DNA of 64,000 nucleotides from Bradyrhizobium sp. ISRA430 (GTDB lineage Bacteria; Pseudomonadota; Alphaproteobacteria; Rhizobiales; Xanthobacteraceae). The notes below the pieces were generated by a model that ran no database searches, had not been told where the DNA came from, and worked only from the letters and a program-made list of their open reading frames with translations. Below are positions 7,676-16,321 of this stretch, one piece after another. The DNA is taken from contig NZ_CP094516.1 of NCBI RefSeq assembly GCF_029909975.1, positions 6,014,001-6,078,000 on the forward strand. Direction: 5' to 3'. The position numbers and the translations under genes are program-made. Within the stretch, counting starts at the first letter, position 1. The number at the start of each line of letters is the position of its first letter.

Positions 7676-8872
7676 TCACTCCCCCGCCTGGAGCTTGCGC
7701 GGGAACAGCTCGGGCGCGCTTGTCACCAATCGCGGCCCCTCAGGCGTGTCGCTCTTGCTGAAATCGAGCTCTTCGATTCTTCCGGCGCGCTTTTCGATCT
7801 TGTCGGCGGAGATCAGCACCTGCCGCACGTCCTCGTTCACGTCGGAAAAATGCTTCTGCAGCTTCAGCACGCGGTCGCGCAGGCGGCCGAGATCGTCGCC
7901 GAGCTTGATCACTTCGGTGCGGATCTGGTCGGCGGCGTCGCGCATGCGCGCGTCCTTCATGATCTGCTGCATCACCTGGATCGCCAGCATCAAGAGCGAA
8001 GGCGACACCAGCACGACGCGGGCGCGATAGGCCTTCTGGATCACGTCGTCAAAGCCGTCATGGATCTCGGCGTAGACCGATTCCGACGGCACGAACATCA
8101 GCGCCATCTCCTGGGTCTCGCCGGTGACGAGATATTTTTCGGCGATGTCGCTGACATGCTTCATGACGTCGCCGCGCAGCCTCTGCGTGGCAATTCGCCG
8201 CTCTTCATCGCTGCGCGCATCGTGCAGCGCGGTCATGGCTTCCAGCGGAAATTTCGCGTCGATGCAGAGCGGCCGCTGATCCGGCAGGAACACCACGCAG
8301 TCCGGCCGCTTTCCGGTCGAGAGCGTGAACTGGAACTCGTAGGAGCCCTTCGGCAGTCCGTCCTGGACGATCGCTTCCATCCGCGCCTGGCCGAACGCAC
8401 CGCGCGACTGCTTATTGGCGAGCACGTCGCGCAGGGTGGTCACCTGCGTGGTGAGGTCGGTGAGGTTCTTGTGCGCGCTGTCGATGATGCCGAGCCGCTC
8501 GTGCAGTGCGCGCAGGCTCTCCATGGTGTTGCGGGTCGAGTGCTCCATCGACTGGCCGACGCGATGGGTCACCGAATCCAGCCGCTCGTTGACCGCGCGC
8601 GCCATCTCGGCCTGGCGGCCGGCGAGCGCCTGGGTCATGGCATCGACCCGGCCCGAGGCCTCGCTCTGGGCTCGCAGCATCTCGCTCAGCCGCTCCTCGA
8701 GCTCGTCGGCCCGGATGGTCTGGGCCATCGCAAGTTCCGCGCCGCGCCGGGAAGAGCGTGCGATGATGGTGGCGATCGCCACGAGCAGGATGATGACCAG
8801 CGCGCCGAAGCCAATCAACGCATCGATGGTGCGCACCGGCCAGTCGCCAGCCATGAAAATGATCTCGTTCAT
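7676..8872 (-). CDS. rmuC: DNA recombination protein RmuC
   Basis: A 398-residue protein with one N-terminal membrane segment (about residues 17-38), a long coiled-coil region (about 45-135, rich in Glu, Arg, Met and Ala), and then the RmuC domain. In that domain FQFTLSTGKRPDCVVFLPDQ and LCIDAKFPLEAM fit the restriction-endonuclease-like fold (D...DAK), and LMFVPSESVYAEIHD is strongly conserved. RmuC family members limit inversions at short inverted repeats. A later helical segment covers about 330-370. It is divergent from def across a 170-bp region carrying three CtrA-like boxes. Confidence 0.94.
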   Translation of the reverse strand: MNEIIFMAGDWPVRTIDALIGFGALVIILLVAIATIIARSSRRGAELAMAQTIRADELEERLSEMLRAQSEASGRVDAMTQALAGRQAEMARAVNERLDSVTHRVGQSMEHSTRNTMESLRALHERLGIIDSAHKNLTDLTTQVTTLRDVLANKQSRGAFGQARMEAIVQDGLPKGSYEFQFTLSTGKRPDCVVFLPDQRPLCIDAKFPLEAMTALHDARSDEERRIATQRLRGDVMKHVSDIAEKYLVTGETQEMALMFVPSESVYAEIHDGFDDVIQKAYRARVVLVSPSLLMLAIQVMQQIMKDARMRDAADQIRTEVIKLGDDLGRLRDRVLKLQKHFSDVNEDVRQVLISADKIEKRAGRIEELDFSKSDTPEGPRLVTSAPELFPRKLQAGE

Positions 8873-8927
8873 GCAGCCCTTCTAGCCGATTCGCACACAG
8901 AGGCGAACGAAGAGGGAACGCGTTCGG

Positions 8928-8991
8928 TTAACAGTCCGCTAATTTTTTATGGTTAACGAGACCCTAAGTTTTATGGTTACCGGACCGTTAA
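8928..8991. promoter_or_regulatory. Three tandem CtrA-like boxes (TTAA-N7-TTAA type)
   Basis: Three sites follow the CtrA pattern with one mismatch each: TTAA-N7-CTAA at 8928-8942, TTAA-N7-CTAA at 8953-8967, and TTAC-N7-TTAA at 8977-8991. They are spaced 25 and 24 bp apart, close to two to two-and-a-half helical turns, and form an imperfect tandem repeat around the phrase tttatggttaac. They lie between rmuC and def and could control either. CtrA binding is inferred from motif only. Confidence 0.5.
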
Positions 8992-9007
8992 CGGGGTTCC
9001 CAGCGCA

Positions 9008-9036
9008 TTGACCGCATCCGGCGCGCGGCTTAAATC
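9008..9036 (+). promoter_or_regulatory. Predicted sigma-70-type promoter of def
   Basis: TTGACC (9008-9013), a 17-bp spacer, then TAAATC (9031-9036). The expected start of transcription is about 9042-9043, which coincides with the def ATG at 9043. The def message may therefore be leaderless; no ribosome-binding sequence is seen ahead of the ATG. Confidence 0.5.
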
Positions 9037-9042
9037 GCCGCC

Positions 9043-9570
9043 ATGGCCCTCAGAGAAATCATCATCCTGCCCGACAAGCAGTTGCGTCTGGTCTCCAAGC
9101 CGATCGAGAAGGTCACGCCGGAGATCCGCAAGCTTGCCGACGACATGTTCGAGACCATGTATGACGCGCCCGGCATTGGCCTGGCGGCGATCCAGGTCGC
9201 GCAACCGCTGCGCCTGATCACCATGGATCTCGCCAAGCGCGACGAGAACGGCGAGACCAAGCACGAGCCGCGCGTCTTCATCAATCCCGAGATCCTTTCC
9301 GCGTCCGAGGAGCTCTCGGTCTACGAGGAGGGCTGCCTCTCGATCCCCGAATATTACGAGGAGGTCGAGCGGCCCGCGAAGGTGCGCGTGCGCTTCACCG
9401 ATCTCGACGGCAAGGTGCACGAGGAGGACGCCGAGGGGCTCTACGCCACCTGCATCCAGCACGAGATCGACCATCTCAACGGCGTGCTGTTCGTCGACTA
9501 TCTGTCGAAGCTCAAGCGCGACCGCGTGTTCAAGAAGTTCGAGAAAGCCGCCAAGCGCGCCGGAGAGTGA
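9043..9570 (+). CDS. def: Peptide deformylase
   Basis: The 175-residue enzyme removes the formyl group from new N-terminal methionine. All three family motifs are present: GIGLAAIQ at residues 44-51, EGCLS at 96-100 with the metal-binding Cys98, and HEIDH at 140-144 with the two metal His and the catalytic Glu. fmt follows on the same strand, the usual pairing of enzymes that add and remove the formyl group, although here a G/C-rich palindromic repeat separates them. Confidence 0.97.
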   Translation: MALREIIILPDKQLRLVSKPIEKVTPEIRKLADDMFETMYDAPGIGLAAIQVAQPLRLITMDLAKRDENGETKHEPRVFINPEILSASEELSVYEEGCLSIPEYYEEVERPAKVRVRFTDLDGKVHEEDAEGLYATCIQHEIDHLNGVLFVDYLSKLKRDRVFKKFEKAAKRAGE

Positions 9571-9600
9571 GTTTTCGTGCTGCCCCGTACTTCCTGCACT

Positions 9601-9742
9601 CCCTCCCCCCTTGCGGGGGAGGGGCGGGGAGGGGGTGGCCCAGGAAATGGTGTATCTGGGGCGAAGAACTAGTTCGCTCTCGAGCCGAGCGTGCATGCCG
9701 TGTGGCACCCCCTCCCTAGCCCTCCCCCGCAAGGGGGAGGGA
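9601..9742. repeat. Palindromic repeat, family E (between def and fmt)
   Basis: The left end CTCCCTCCCCCCTTGCGGGG and the right end (CCTCCCCCGCAAGGGGGAGG) are inverted relatives enclosing about 100 bp. It splits the def-fmt pair. An open frame reads through it into fmt, but the repeat-derived residues are not part of the formyltransferase. Confidence 0.7.
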
Positions 9743-9760
9743 ACGTACCGAGTCCTTGTC

Positions 9761-10696
9761 ATGTCCCTCCGCCTGATCTTCATGGGTACGCCCGATTTTT
9801 CCGTGCCGACGCTGCTCGAGCTGGTGGCGCATGGCCACGAGATCGCGGCGGTCTATACCCGCGCGCCGAAGCCGGGCGGGCGGCGCGGCCTGCAATTGCA
9901 GCCGACGCCGGTCGAGGAAGCGGCGCGAAAGCTCGGCGTGCCCGTGCTGACGCCGAAGACGCTGAAGACACAGGAAGCGCTCGACGCGTTTCGCGCGTTC
10001 GACGCGGACGCGGCCGTCGTCGTCGCCTACGGCATGATCCTGCCGCAGGCGATCCTCGATGCGCCAAAGCTCGGCTGCTACAATCTGCATGCCTCGCTGC
10101 TGCCGCGCTGGCGCGGGGCGGCGCCGATCAATCGTGCGATCATGGCCGGCGACGCCGAGACCGGCGTCATGGTGATGAAGATGGACGTCGGCCTCGACAC
10201 CGGCGATGTCGCCATGGCCGAGCGTCTTGCAATTACCGACAACATGACCGCTGCCGATCTGCACGATCGCCTCGCCCGCCTCGGCGCCGATCTGACGGTG
10301 CGCGCGATGGCCGCGCTCGACCGCGGCGGCCTCCAGCTCTCAAGGCAGAGCGAGGACGGCGTCACCTACGCCGCCAAGATCGACAAGGCCGAGGCACGCA
10401 TCGACTGGAGCAAGCCCGCGCGCGCGGTGCTGCGCCACATCCATGGCCTGTCGCCGTTTCCCGGCGCCTGGGCCGAGCTCGCCGGGCTGAACGAGAATGC
10501 GCGCGTAAAGATCCTGCGCTGCAAACTGGCGAAGGGCGCGGGCGCGCCGGGCGATGTCCTCGACGACCAGCTCACCATCGCCTGCGGCGAGGGCGCCATC
10601 CGCATCATCGAGCTGCAGCGCGAAGGCAAGGCGCGGATGCAGGCCGCGGACTTCTTGCGCGGCGTGCCGCTGAAGGCGGGCACGAGATTCACCTAA
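9761..10696 (+). CDS. fmt: Methionyl-tRNA formyltransferase
   Basis: 311 residues from the ATG at 9761 ([18 protein letters not shown]). The frame is open further upstream, but that part is translated palindromic repeat, and the family starts at the nucleotide-fold strand RLIFMGTP. The formyltransferase signature [16 protein letters not shown] carries the catalytic Asn and His, and the Asp follows in [11 protein letters not shown]. The C-terminal OB-like domain (about 205-311) binds initiator tRNA. It supplies the formyl-Met-tRNA whose product Def later processes. Confidence 0.96.
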   Translation: MSLRLIFMGTPDFSVPTLLELVAHGHEIAAVYTRAPKPGGRRGLQLQPTPVEEAARKLGVPVLTPKTLKTQEALDAFRAFDADAAVVVAYGMILPQAILDAPKLGCYNLHASLLPRWRGAAPINRAIMAGDAETGVMVMKMDVGLDTGDVAMAERLAITDNMTAADLHDRLARLGADLTVRAMAALDRGGLQLSRQSEDGVTYAAKIDKAEARIDWSKPARAVLRHIHGLSPFPGAWAELAGLNENARVKILRCKLAKGAGAPGDVLDDQLTIACGEGAIRIIELQREGKARMQAADFLRGVPLKAGTRFT

Positions 10697-10699
10697 CAC

Positions 10700-10801
10700 T
10701 GTCATACCCCGCGAAGGCGAGGTATCCAGTACGCCGAGACCCCTCGGTTGAACGGATAGGCTGCGGAGTACTGGATCGCCCGCACAAGGCGGACGATGAC
10801 A
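10700..10801. repeat. Family A palindromic element, copy 2 (102 bp)
   Basis: The left end TGTCAT plus hairpin leads to ATCCAGTACGCC. The right end GGAGTACTGGAT plus hairpin leads to ATGACA. It fills the fmt-truA gap and ends 14 bp before the truA ATG, so the two genes may still be co-transcribed through it. Confidence 0.8.
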
Positions 10802-10815
10802 CCACCCGGATTGAG

Positions 10816-11553
10816 ATGCCCCGCTACAAGCTCACCATCGAATATGACGGCGCGCCGTTCTGCGGCTGGCAGGTGCAGGAGACGCTGCCCTCGGTGCAGG
10901 GCGCGCTCGAGAAAGCTGTGAAGGCGATGACCGGCGCGGATGTGCGGGTGCATGGCGCCGGCCGCACCGATGCCGGCGTGCACGCGCTCGGGCAGGTCGC
11001 GCATGTCGACATCGAGAAGCCGTTTGCGCCGGACCGCATTCGCGACGGGCTGAATGCGCATCTGCGCCCGAATCCGATCGCCGTGCTCGATGCTGAGATC
11101 GTGCCCGAGAGTTTTGAGGCGCGCTTCTCGGCGATCAAGCGCCATTACCGCTACCGCATCGTCAACACCCGCGCCAATCTCGCGCTTGATGTCGGTCACG
11201 CCTGGCGCGTGCCGCGCAGGCTCGACACCGATGCGATGCATGGGGCAGCCCAGCGCCTGATCGGCAAGCACGATTTCACGACGTTTCGCGATACCGAATG
11301 CCAGGCCAAGTCGCCGGAGAAGACGCTCGATCAGCTCGACGTGCTGCGCGACGGCCGCGAGGTAACGATTCTCACCTCAGCGCGCTCGTTCCTGCACAGC
11401 CAGGTTCGTTCGATGGTCGGCTCGCTGGTCTGGGTCGGCGAAGGCCGCTGGACCGCAGACGATCTCTCCGCCGCCCTCGAAGCCCGCAACCGCGCCGCCT
11501 GCGGCATCGTCGCCCCGCCGGAGGGGCTGTATCTGGTGCGGGTGGATTACTGA
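10816..11553 (+). CDS. truA: tRNA pseudouridine(38-40) synthase TruA
   Basis: 245 residues from ATG 10816 ([20 protein letters not shown]). The catalytic loop [15 protein letters not shown] holds the essential Asp (near residue 56). Two further family blocks follow, [16 protein letters not shown] and [12 protein letters not shown]. TruA converts uridines 38-40 in the anticodon arm of many tRNAs. The longer open frame upstream is out of the real fmt frame and is not coding. Confidence 0.96.
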   Translation: MPRYKLTIEYDGAPFCGWQVQETLPSVQGALEKAVKAMTGADVRVHGAGRTDAGVHALGQVAHVDIEKPFAPDRIRDGLNAHLRPNPIAVLDAEIVPESFEARFSAIKRHYRYRIVNTRANLALDVGHAWRVPRRLDTDAMHGAAQRLIGKHDFTTFRDTECQAKSPEKTLDQLDVLRDGREVTILTSARSFLHSQVRSMVGSLVWVGEGRWTADDLSAALEARNRAACGIVAPPEGLYLVRVDY

Positions 11554-11584
11554 CGCGAGGGCGCGCTCTCGCCACACCCACCAC

Positions 11585-11686
11585 TGTCATGCCCCGCGAA
11601 GGCGGGGCATCCAGTACGCCGCGGCTTCTCCGTATTCGTCGCAGTCTCTGGAATACTGGATCGCCCGATCAGGTCGGGCGATGACG
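11585..11686. repeat. Family A palindromic element, copy 3 (about 102 bp)
   Basis: The left half is TGTCATGCCCCGCGAAGGCG with its hairpin, then ATCCAGTACGCCGCGG. The right half is GTCTCTGGAATACTGGAT, a hairpin and ATGAC. It lies between the convergent truA and dapE genes. Confidence 0.8.
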
Positions 11687-11710
11687 GCAGAACGTGTGGC
11701 GCATCAGAGT

Positions 11711-12889
11711 TTAAGCGAAATACCGCGCAAGTATCCCGCGATAGACCTTCGTCAGCTTCTCCAGATCCACCACCGGCACGCGCTCGTCGACCTGGTGCAT
11801 GGTCTGGCCGACCAGGCCGAACTCGATCACCGGGCAGTAGCTCGAGATGAAGCGCGCGTCCGACGTGCCGCCGCTCGTCGATAGCTCGGGCTTGCGCCCC
11901 GTCACCTCCTCGATCGCGGCGACGGCGAGGTCGGTGAACGGGCCGGGCTTGGTCACGAACACGTTGGAGTTCGAGGGCTCCCAGACGATGCGGGCGCGGA
12001 TGCGGTTGCCGCAGGCTTTTGCCAGCCGCGCCTCGACCAGCTCGCGCAGGCTCGCCTGGGTGTGGTTGTCGTTGTAGCGGATGTTGAACTTGGCGCGGGC
12101 CTGGCCGGGGATGACGTTGGAGGCGCTGTTCCCGACGTCGACCGAGGTGAATTCGAGATTGGAAGCCTGGAACTGCGCGCTGCCATGGTCGAGCGGCTCG
12201 TCGGAGATTGCCACGATCAGCCGCGAGATGTCCGGCACCGGATTGGACGCGCGGTGCGGATAGGCGACATGGCCCTGCACGCCGTCGACGTAGAGCGTGC
12301 CGGATTGCGAGCCGCGGCGGCCGACCTTGATGGTGTCGCCGAGCACCTCGACATTGGAGGGTTCGCCGAGCACGCAATGATCGAATTTTTCGCCGCGCTC
12401 GGCGGCCCATTTCAACAGCTTGATCGTGCCGTTGATGGAGACGTCTTCCTCGTCGCCGGTGATCAGGAACGAGATCGAGCCCGAGCCTGATTCTTGGCCG
12501 TCCGCGCGCGGCTTGCCGCCGTTCGCGGCGAGATGCTCCAGCACCGCGGCAACCGAGCAGGCGATCCCGCCCTTCATGTCGACCGCGCCGCGGCCGTGCA
12601 GGAAGCCGTCTTTCACCTCGCCGGAGAACGCACCGACGCTCCAGGCGCTCTCGTCGCCGGGCGGCACCACGTCGGTGTGACCGGCAAAAGTAATGTGCGG
12701 ACCTTCGGTGCCGATCCGCGCGTAGAGATTGTCGACGTCGGCGGTGCCTGCCTCCGAGAAGGTCACGCGGTGGCAAATGAAGCCGGCCGTCGTGAGCGCT
12801 TTTTCAAGAACTCCCAGCGCACCGGCATCGGCCGGGGTTACCGAGGGACAGCGGATGAGATCGCGGGCAATGGAGAGAGCATCGGTCAT
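11711..12889 (-). CDS. dapE: Succinyl-diaminopimelate desuccinylase
   Basis: The 392-residue zinc peptidase-family enzyme hydrolyses N-succinyl-LL-diaminopimelate in lysine and peptidoglycan synthesis. The metal-site motifs run in order: [12 protein letters not shown] (His and Asp), [10 protein letters not shown] (bridging Asp), [13 protein letters not shown] (catalytic and metal Glu). Near the C-terminus GGTSDARF and [12 protein letters not shown] supply the last His. It is on the same strand as dapD, 251 bp downstream of it, with a family E repeat between them. Confidence 0.96.
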   Translation of the reverse strand: MTDALSIARDLIRCPSVTPADAGALGVLEKALTTAGFICHRVTFSEAGTADVDNLYARIGTEGPHITFAGHTDVVPPGDESAWSVGAFSGEVKDGFLHGRGAVDMKGGIACSVAAVLEHLAANGGKPRADGQESGSGSISFLITGDEEDVSINGTIKLLKWAAERGEKFDHCVLGEPSNVEVLGDTIKVGRRGSQSGTLYVDGVQGHVAYPHRASNPVPDISRLIVAISDEPLDHGSAQFQASNLEFTSVDVGNSASNVIPGQARAKFNIRYNDNHTQASLRELVEARLAKACGNRIRARIVWEPSNSNVFVTKPGPFTDLAVAAIEEVTGRKPELSTSGGTSDARFISSYCPVIEFGLVGQTMHQVDERVPVVDLEKLTKVYRGILARYFA

Positions 12890-12992
12890 GTGCTCCGCTT
12901 AACATGCATGCTGCCGGGCGGGCTAGAGGCCGCCCGGTGATTGGCGCGATGGAGGGATGGTGGGTTCGATTGAGTGGGCTGGCGCCGCAGTT

Positions 12993-13132
12993 CACCTCGC
13001 CCCGCTTGCTGGGAGAGGTCGGTCGCGAAGCGACCGGGTGAGGGGGACTCTCCGCGAGGGCAACACCCACCGTCTTTGCGGATGTGCCCCTCACCCCAAC
13101 ACTCTCCCCGTAAGAACGGGGAGAGGGAGAGG
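12993..13132. repeat. Palindromic repeat, family E-like (between dapE and dapD)
   Basis: The pattern CACCTCGCCCCGCTTGCTGG ... GTGAGGGGG and, facing it, CCCCTCACCCCAACACTCTC ... GGGGAGAGG forms an inverted pair with a small internal hairpin (GGTCGCGAAGCGACC). It occupies most of the 251-bp dapD-dapE gap. No gene is seen. Confidence 0.65.
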
Positions 13133-13140
13133 ATCGAGTC

Positions 13141-13986
13141 TCAATCCCGCAGCAATTCGTTAATGCTGGTCTTGGCGCGGGTGCGCTCGTCGACGCGCTT
13201 GACGATCACGGCGCAGGCGGTGCTCGGGCCGATCTGGCCGTTCTTCATCGGCTTGCCGGGAAGGGCGCCAGGCACCACCACCGAATACTCAGGCACTTCG
13301 CCAATGAAGACTTCGCCGGTTTCGCGGTCGACGATCTTGGTCGAGGCGCCCAGGAACACGCCCATCGCCAGCACCGCGCCCTTGCGCACGATCACGCCCT
13401 CGGCGACCTCCGAGCGCGCGCCGATGAAGCAGTCGTCCTCGACGATGACAGGCTCGGCCTGCAGCGGCTCGAGCACGCCGCCGATGCCGGCGCCGCCGGA
13501 GATGTGGACGCGCTTGCCGATCTGCGCGCAGGAGCCGACGGTGGCCCAGGTGTCGACCATGGTGCTCTCATCGACGAAGGCGCCGAGATTGACGAAGGAG
13601 GGCATCAGCACGACGTTCTTGGCGATGAAGGCCGAGCGGCGCACCACCGCGCCCGGCACCGCGCGAAAGCCGGCATCGCGAAAGCGGTTCTCGCCCCAGC
13701 CTTCGAACTTCGAGGGCACCTTGTCCCACCAGGTCGCCTTGCCCGGGCCGCCGGGAATGACGCCCATGTCGTTGAGGCGGAAGGAGAGCAGCACCGCCTT
13801 CTTCAGCCACTGATTGACCTTCCACTTGCCGTCGGTCCCGCGCTCGGCGACGCGCGCCTCGCCCTTGTCCAGGATCTCCAGCGCCTGATCCACGGCCTCG
13901 CGGACCTCGCCCTTGGTCGAGGTCGAGATGCCGTCGCGCGCGTCGAAGGCGCTGTTGATGGTGGATTCGAGGGCTTGGAGGGACAT
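13141..13986 (-). CDS. dapD: 2,3,4,5-tetrahydropyridine-2,6-dicarboxylate N-succinyltransferase
   Basis: The 281-residue product has an N-terminal helical domain (about 1-100) and a left-handed beta-helix built from hexapeptide repeats ([40 protein letters not shown] and following turns). It ends in the family tail with [20 protein letters not shown]. It adds succinyl from succinyl-CoA, making the substrate chain later used by DapE. Both enzymes are in the same direction here, in step with their order in the pathway. Confidence 0.96.
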   Translation of the reverse strand: MSLQALESTINSAFDARDGISTSTKGEVREAVDQALEILDKGEARVAERGTDGKWKVNQWLKKAVLLSFRLNDMGVIPGGPGKATWWDKVPSKFEGWGENRFRDAGFRAVPGAVVRRSAFIAKNVVLMPSFVNLGAFVDESTMVDTWATVGSCAQIGKRVHISGGAGIGGVLEPLQAEPVIVEDDCFIGARSEVAEGVIVRKGAVLAMGVFLGASTKIVDRETGEVFIGEVPEYSVVVPGALPGKPMKNGQIGPSTACAVIVKRVDERTRAKTSINELLRD

Positions 13987-14073
13987 CGGGATTTCCTCTC
14001 GGGAAGGCAGGGTCTGGCGATGGATTGGGGGGCTTTTTCGGGATTTGGGTGGGAGGAGTCAAGCTTGGTTCGC

Positions 14074-14174
14074 CGTCATCACCCGCGAAAGCGGGTGATC
14101 CAGTACGCCGCGGCGGTCGTGATGAATCGAGACAGCAGTGACTACTGGATACCCCGCCTTCGCGGGGTATGACG
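14074..14174. repeat. Family A palindromic element, copy 4 (101 bp)
   Basis: The left half is CGTCATCACCCGCGAAAGCG, a hairpin, then ATCCAGTACGCCGCGG. The right half is GACTACTGGATACCCCGCC, a hairpin and ATGACG. It sits between dapD and the HAD phosphatase gene. Confidence 0.8.
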
Positions 14175-14204
14175 CCTCATTGGGGCTTCATCTCCGCTAC
14201 GGCG

Positions 14205-14897
14205 TCACCGCGACAGCCTCGCCAAAAACCCCGTCAGGTCGTCGGTGACGTGGTCGACATGGGCGGCGTCCCGGCCCTCCAGTTCCCAGTCTTCGCGCAC
14301 CACCTCCTGCGTGCCGTCGGGCACCACCAGAACGGTGGTCATGCCGAGCGTGTGCGGGACGGTGAGGTTGCGCGCGAGGTCCTCGAACATCGCGCTGCGG
14401 GTCGGATCGACGGCATGGTCTGCGAGAAATTTCCGGTAGGTCTGCGGCGCCGGCTTCGGTTCGAACTCGGCGGCGATGATGTCGAACACGCCGTCGAAAT
14501 GCGAGACCAGGCCAAGCCGCGCCAGCACCGCGTCGACGTGGTCGACCGAGCCGTTGGTCAGGATCAGCTTGCGTCCCGGCAGCTTCGCGATGGCTTCGCC
14601 GAGCGCCGGGTTCGGCTCCAGCGGCGAATGGTCGATCTTGTGGACATAGGCGAGATAGTCGTCGGCGCGCACGCCATGCAGGGTCATCATGCCGCGCATG
14701 GTCGTGCCGAAGCGCAGGTAATAGTCCTTCTGGATTTTGCGCGCTTCCTCGGGCGTTACGTTCAGCCAATTGCACACGAACTCCCCAATCCGCGCGTCGA
14801 CCTGCTGCCATAGGTTGACGTGATGCGGATAGAGCGTGTTGTCGAGATCGAACACCCAGGTGTCGACGTGCGCGAAGGTGCGGGGTTGGTTCATCAC
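14205..14897 (-). CDS. Pyrimidine 5'-nucleotidase-type HAD hydrolase
   Basis: A 230-residue HAD-superfamily phosphatase. Motif I is VFDLDNTLYP (nucleophile and acid Asp, residues 16-25), motif II is ILTNGSVDHV, the Lys comes in EFEPKPAPQTY, and motif IV is SAMFEDLARN. The spacing DLDNTLYP is that of the SDT1/pyrimidine 5'-nucleotidase subgroup, which acts on UMP/CMP-type substrates. It is upstream of dapD on the same strand, but a repeat intervenes and no functional link is implied. Confidence 0.87.
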   Translation of the reverse strand: MMNQPRTFAHVDTWVFDLDNTLYPHHVNLWQQVDARIGEFVCNWLNVTPEEARKIQKDYYLRFGTTMRGMMTLHGVRADDYLAYVHKIDHSPLEPNPALGEAIAKLPGRKLILTNGSVDHVDAVLARLGLVSHFDGVFDIIAAEFEPKPAPQTYRKFLADHAVDPTRSAMFEDLARNLTVPHTLGMTTVLVVPDGTQEVVREDWELEGRDAAHVDHVTDDLTGFLARLSR

Positions 14898-14940
14898 AAT
14901 ACTCTATCCGTCTATTGAGGCGGTGGCCCCGCCCTCAATC

Positions 14941-15062
14941 GTCGTCGCGGCGAAGGCCGGGACCCATAACCCCAGGGAGTGGTTTGGCGAAGACTGACAA
15001 CCACCATCTCGCATCACAACCAAATCCTGTGGCTATGGGTCCCGGCCTTCGCCGGGACGACG
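14941..15062. repeat. Palindromic intergenic repeat, family B copy 2
   Basis: GTCGTCGCGGCGAAGGCCGG then gacccataac at the left, inverted as ctatgggtcc then CGGCCTTCGCCGGGACGACG at the right. The central part contains ccccagg and aatcctgtgg, similar to copy 1 at 1270-1453. No gene is seen. Confidence 0.7.
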
Positions 15063-15119
15063 GCGGTGTTTGTGGCGCCAGCGTTCCGATCATTGCAGCA
15101 GCGATCATGGCTTCAGCCA

Positions 15120-16106
15120 TCACGGCATCGCAAAGCGCAGCGTCTTGCCGCCGCTCGACATGTCGACCGCAGCAAAGCCCGTGGCAGCAAAGCCGCGTGC
15201 GGGACAATCGTTCTGCTCGTGGGTTTCGAACTTGCTGTCGCGCGTGCAGAGCTGCCTGTCGCCGCCCCAGTTGAGCGGGCGGTCCTTCAGCTTGATGGTA
15301 CGGTTGTCGCCATCGACGGCCTCGGCGAAGCTGAAGAGCTGCTTCGGCTGGCCGGTCACGTCGGGATGCAGGCATTTGCCGGGATCGATGCGATACCAGC
15401 CACGGCTCGTCACGGACTTGCCGTCATCGGTGGCGACCGCCGCCATCACCTTGTGGGGCGTGTCATTGCACCAGGTCAGACCGCTTGCCGAGGGCGTCTG
15501 CACCGCATCCACCATGGTCTTGAAGAAGTTCGGCGATGACACGATGTCGGACGAAAGCCCGCGGCTCTTCAGGAACGCGGCAAGTGCTCCTTGCGTCTTC
15601 GGCCCGTCGACACCGTCGATCGGCGCGGCGTCATAGCCCGCGATCACCAAGAGCCGCTGGATGCCGGCGAGCCGTGCCTGCTCGTCGTCATATTCGGAAT
15701 CCTCGGCGAGATAGGCGACGAAATTGTCGTCGTCGCCCCGCGTCGGCGTCACTTGCGTGAAGGCGGCCTGGGTCTGACCGCTGCGGCATTGCCGCGCCGC
15801 GGCGATGACGAAATTGTCCTGCGCCACGCAGAGCATGTCGCGGCCGTTCTGCGGGATGGGCGAGGTGCCGTAAACGCCGAGGGCGCGGGCGTTGAGCAGG
15901 ATGCGGTCGGCGGTCAGCGTGCCCTGCACCACCACGCGGCAGGTGGCGGGATCGATTCTGAACCAGCCGCGCGTCGCTGTCGCGGCTTTGTCGTCGATGC
16001 CGATCGCGGCCTCCACGACGTAGGACATGCGGTTGCAGATCTTGAGATCGGCGATGGCCGGTGCGGAGGAGAAGAAGAACGAGACGGCTGCGGCCGGTAA
16101 CGTCAT
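15120..16106 (-). CDS. Exported protein with two DUF1036 domains
   Basis: The 328 residues from ATG 16106 begin with a hydrophobic segment ending SSAPAIADLKICN, a likely Sec signal peptide. Two DUF1036 domains follow (about residues 20-125 and 235-328). Each has the pattern of N-terminal Cys-Asn, then RGWFRIDP/RGWYRIDP, then paired cysteines. Between them a segment LAGIQRLLVIAGYDAAPIDG resembles a peptidoglycan-binding domain of the PG_binding_1 type. The frame is open further upstream to 16325, but that part is translated palindromic repeat. The true start may lie in the repeat because the positively charged n-region (RRARRHRRSAFTRFL) precedes this ATG. Function unknown; probably cell-wall associated. 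Confidence 0.75.
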   Translation of the reverse strand: MTLPAAAVSFFFSSAPAIADLKICNRMSYVVEAAIGIDDKAATATRGWFRIDPATCRVVVQGTLTADRILLNARALGVYGTSPIPQNGRDMLCVAQDNFVIAAARQCRSGQTQAAFTQVTPTRGDDDNFVAYLAEDSEYDDEQARLAGIQRLLVIAGYDAAPIDGVDGPKTQGALAAFLKSRGLSSDIVSSPNFFKTMVDAVQTPSASGLTWCNDTPHKVMAAVATDDGKSVTSRGWYRIDPGKCLHPDVTGQPKQLFSFAEAVDGDNRTIKLKDRPLNWGGDRQLCTRDSKFETHEQNDCPARGFAATGFAAVDMSSGGKTLRFAMP

Positions 16107-16154
16107 CAGGAAGCGGGTGAAGGCCGAGCGGCGGTGCCGCCTCGCTCTCCGCTC

Positions 16155-16293
16155 GTCATGGCCGGGCAAAAGCGCGGAGCGCGTCTCAACCGACAAGTCC
16201 CGGCCATCCAGGTGCGCCCGCGCGTGCGGAGAGGCGTGGATGCCCGGGTCATTTGAGCGAAGACGCGCTTCGCGCTCTTGCCCGGGCATGACG
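16155..16293. repeat. Palindromic repeat, family F (abutting the DUF1036 gene)
   Basis: GTCATGGCCGGGCAAAAGCG at the left is echoed inverted at the right end (CGCTCTTGCCCGGGCATGAC), with GGCCATCCAGGTG and CGTGGATGCCCGGGTCAT inside. It lies between argB and the DUF1036 coding region and may overlap the original signal-peptide start of the latter. Confidence 0.7.
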
Positions 16294-16321
16294 ACCTTTT
16301 TCCGCTGCTCGCGTTCCCGCA

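Noticed and set aside
9691..11553. Single 620-residue frame reading through fmt into truA
   Set aside because: Only the last 245 residues (truA) are real; the first part is the wrong frame of fmt.
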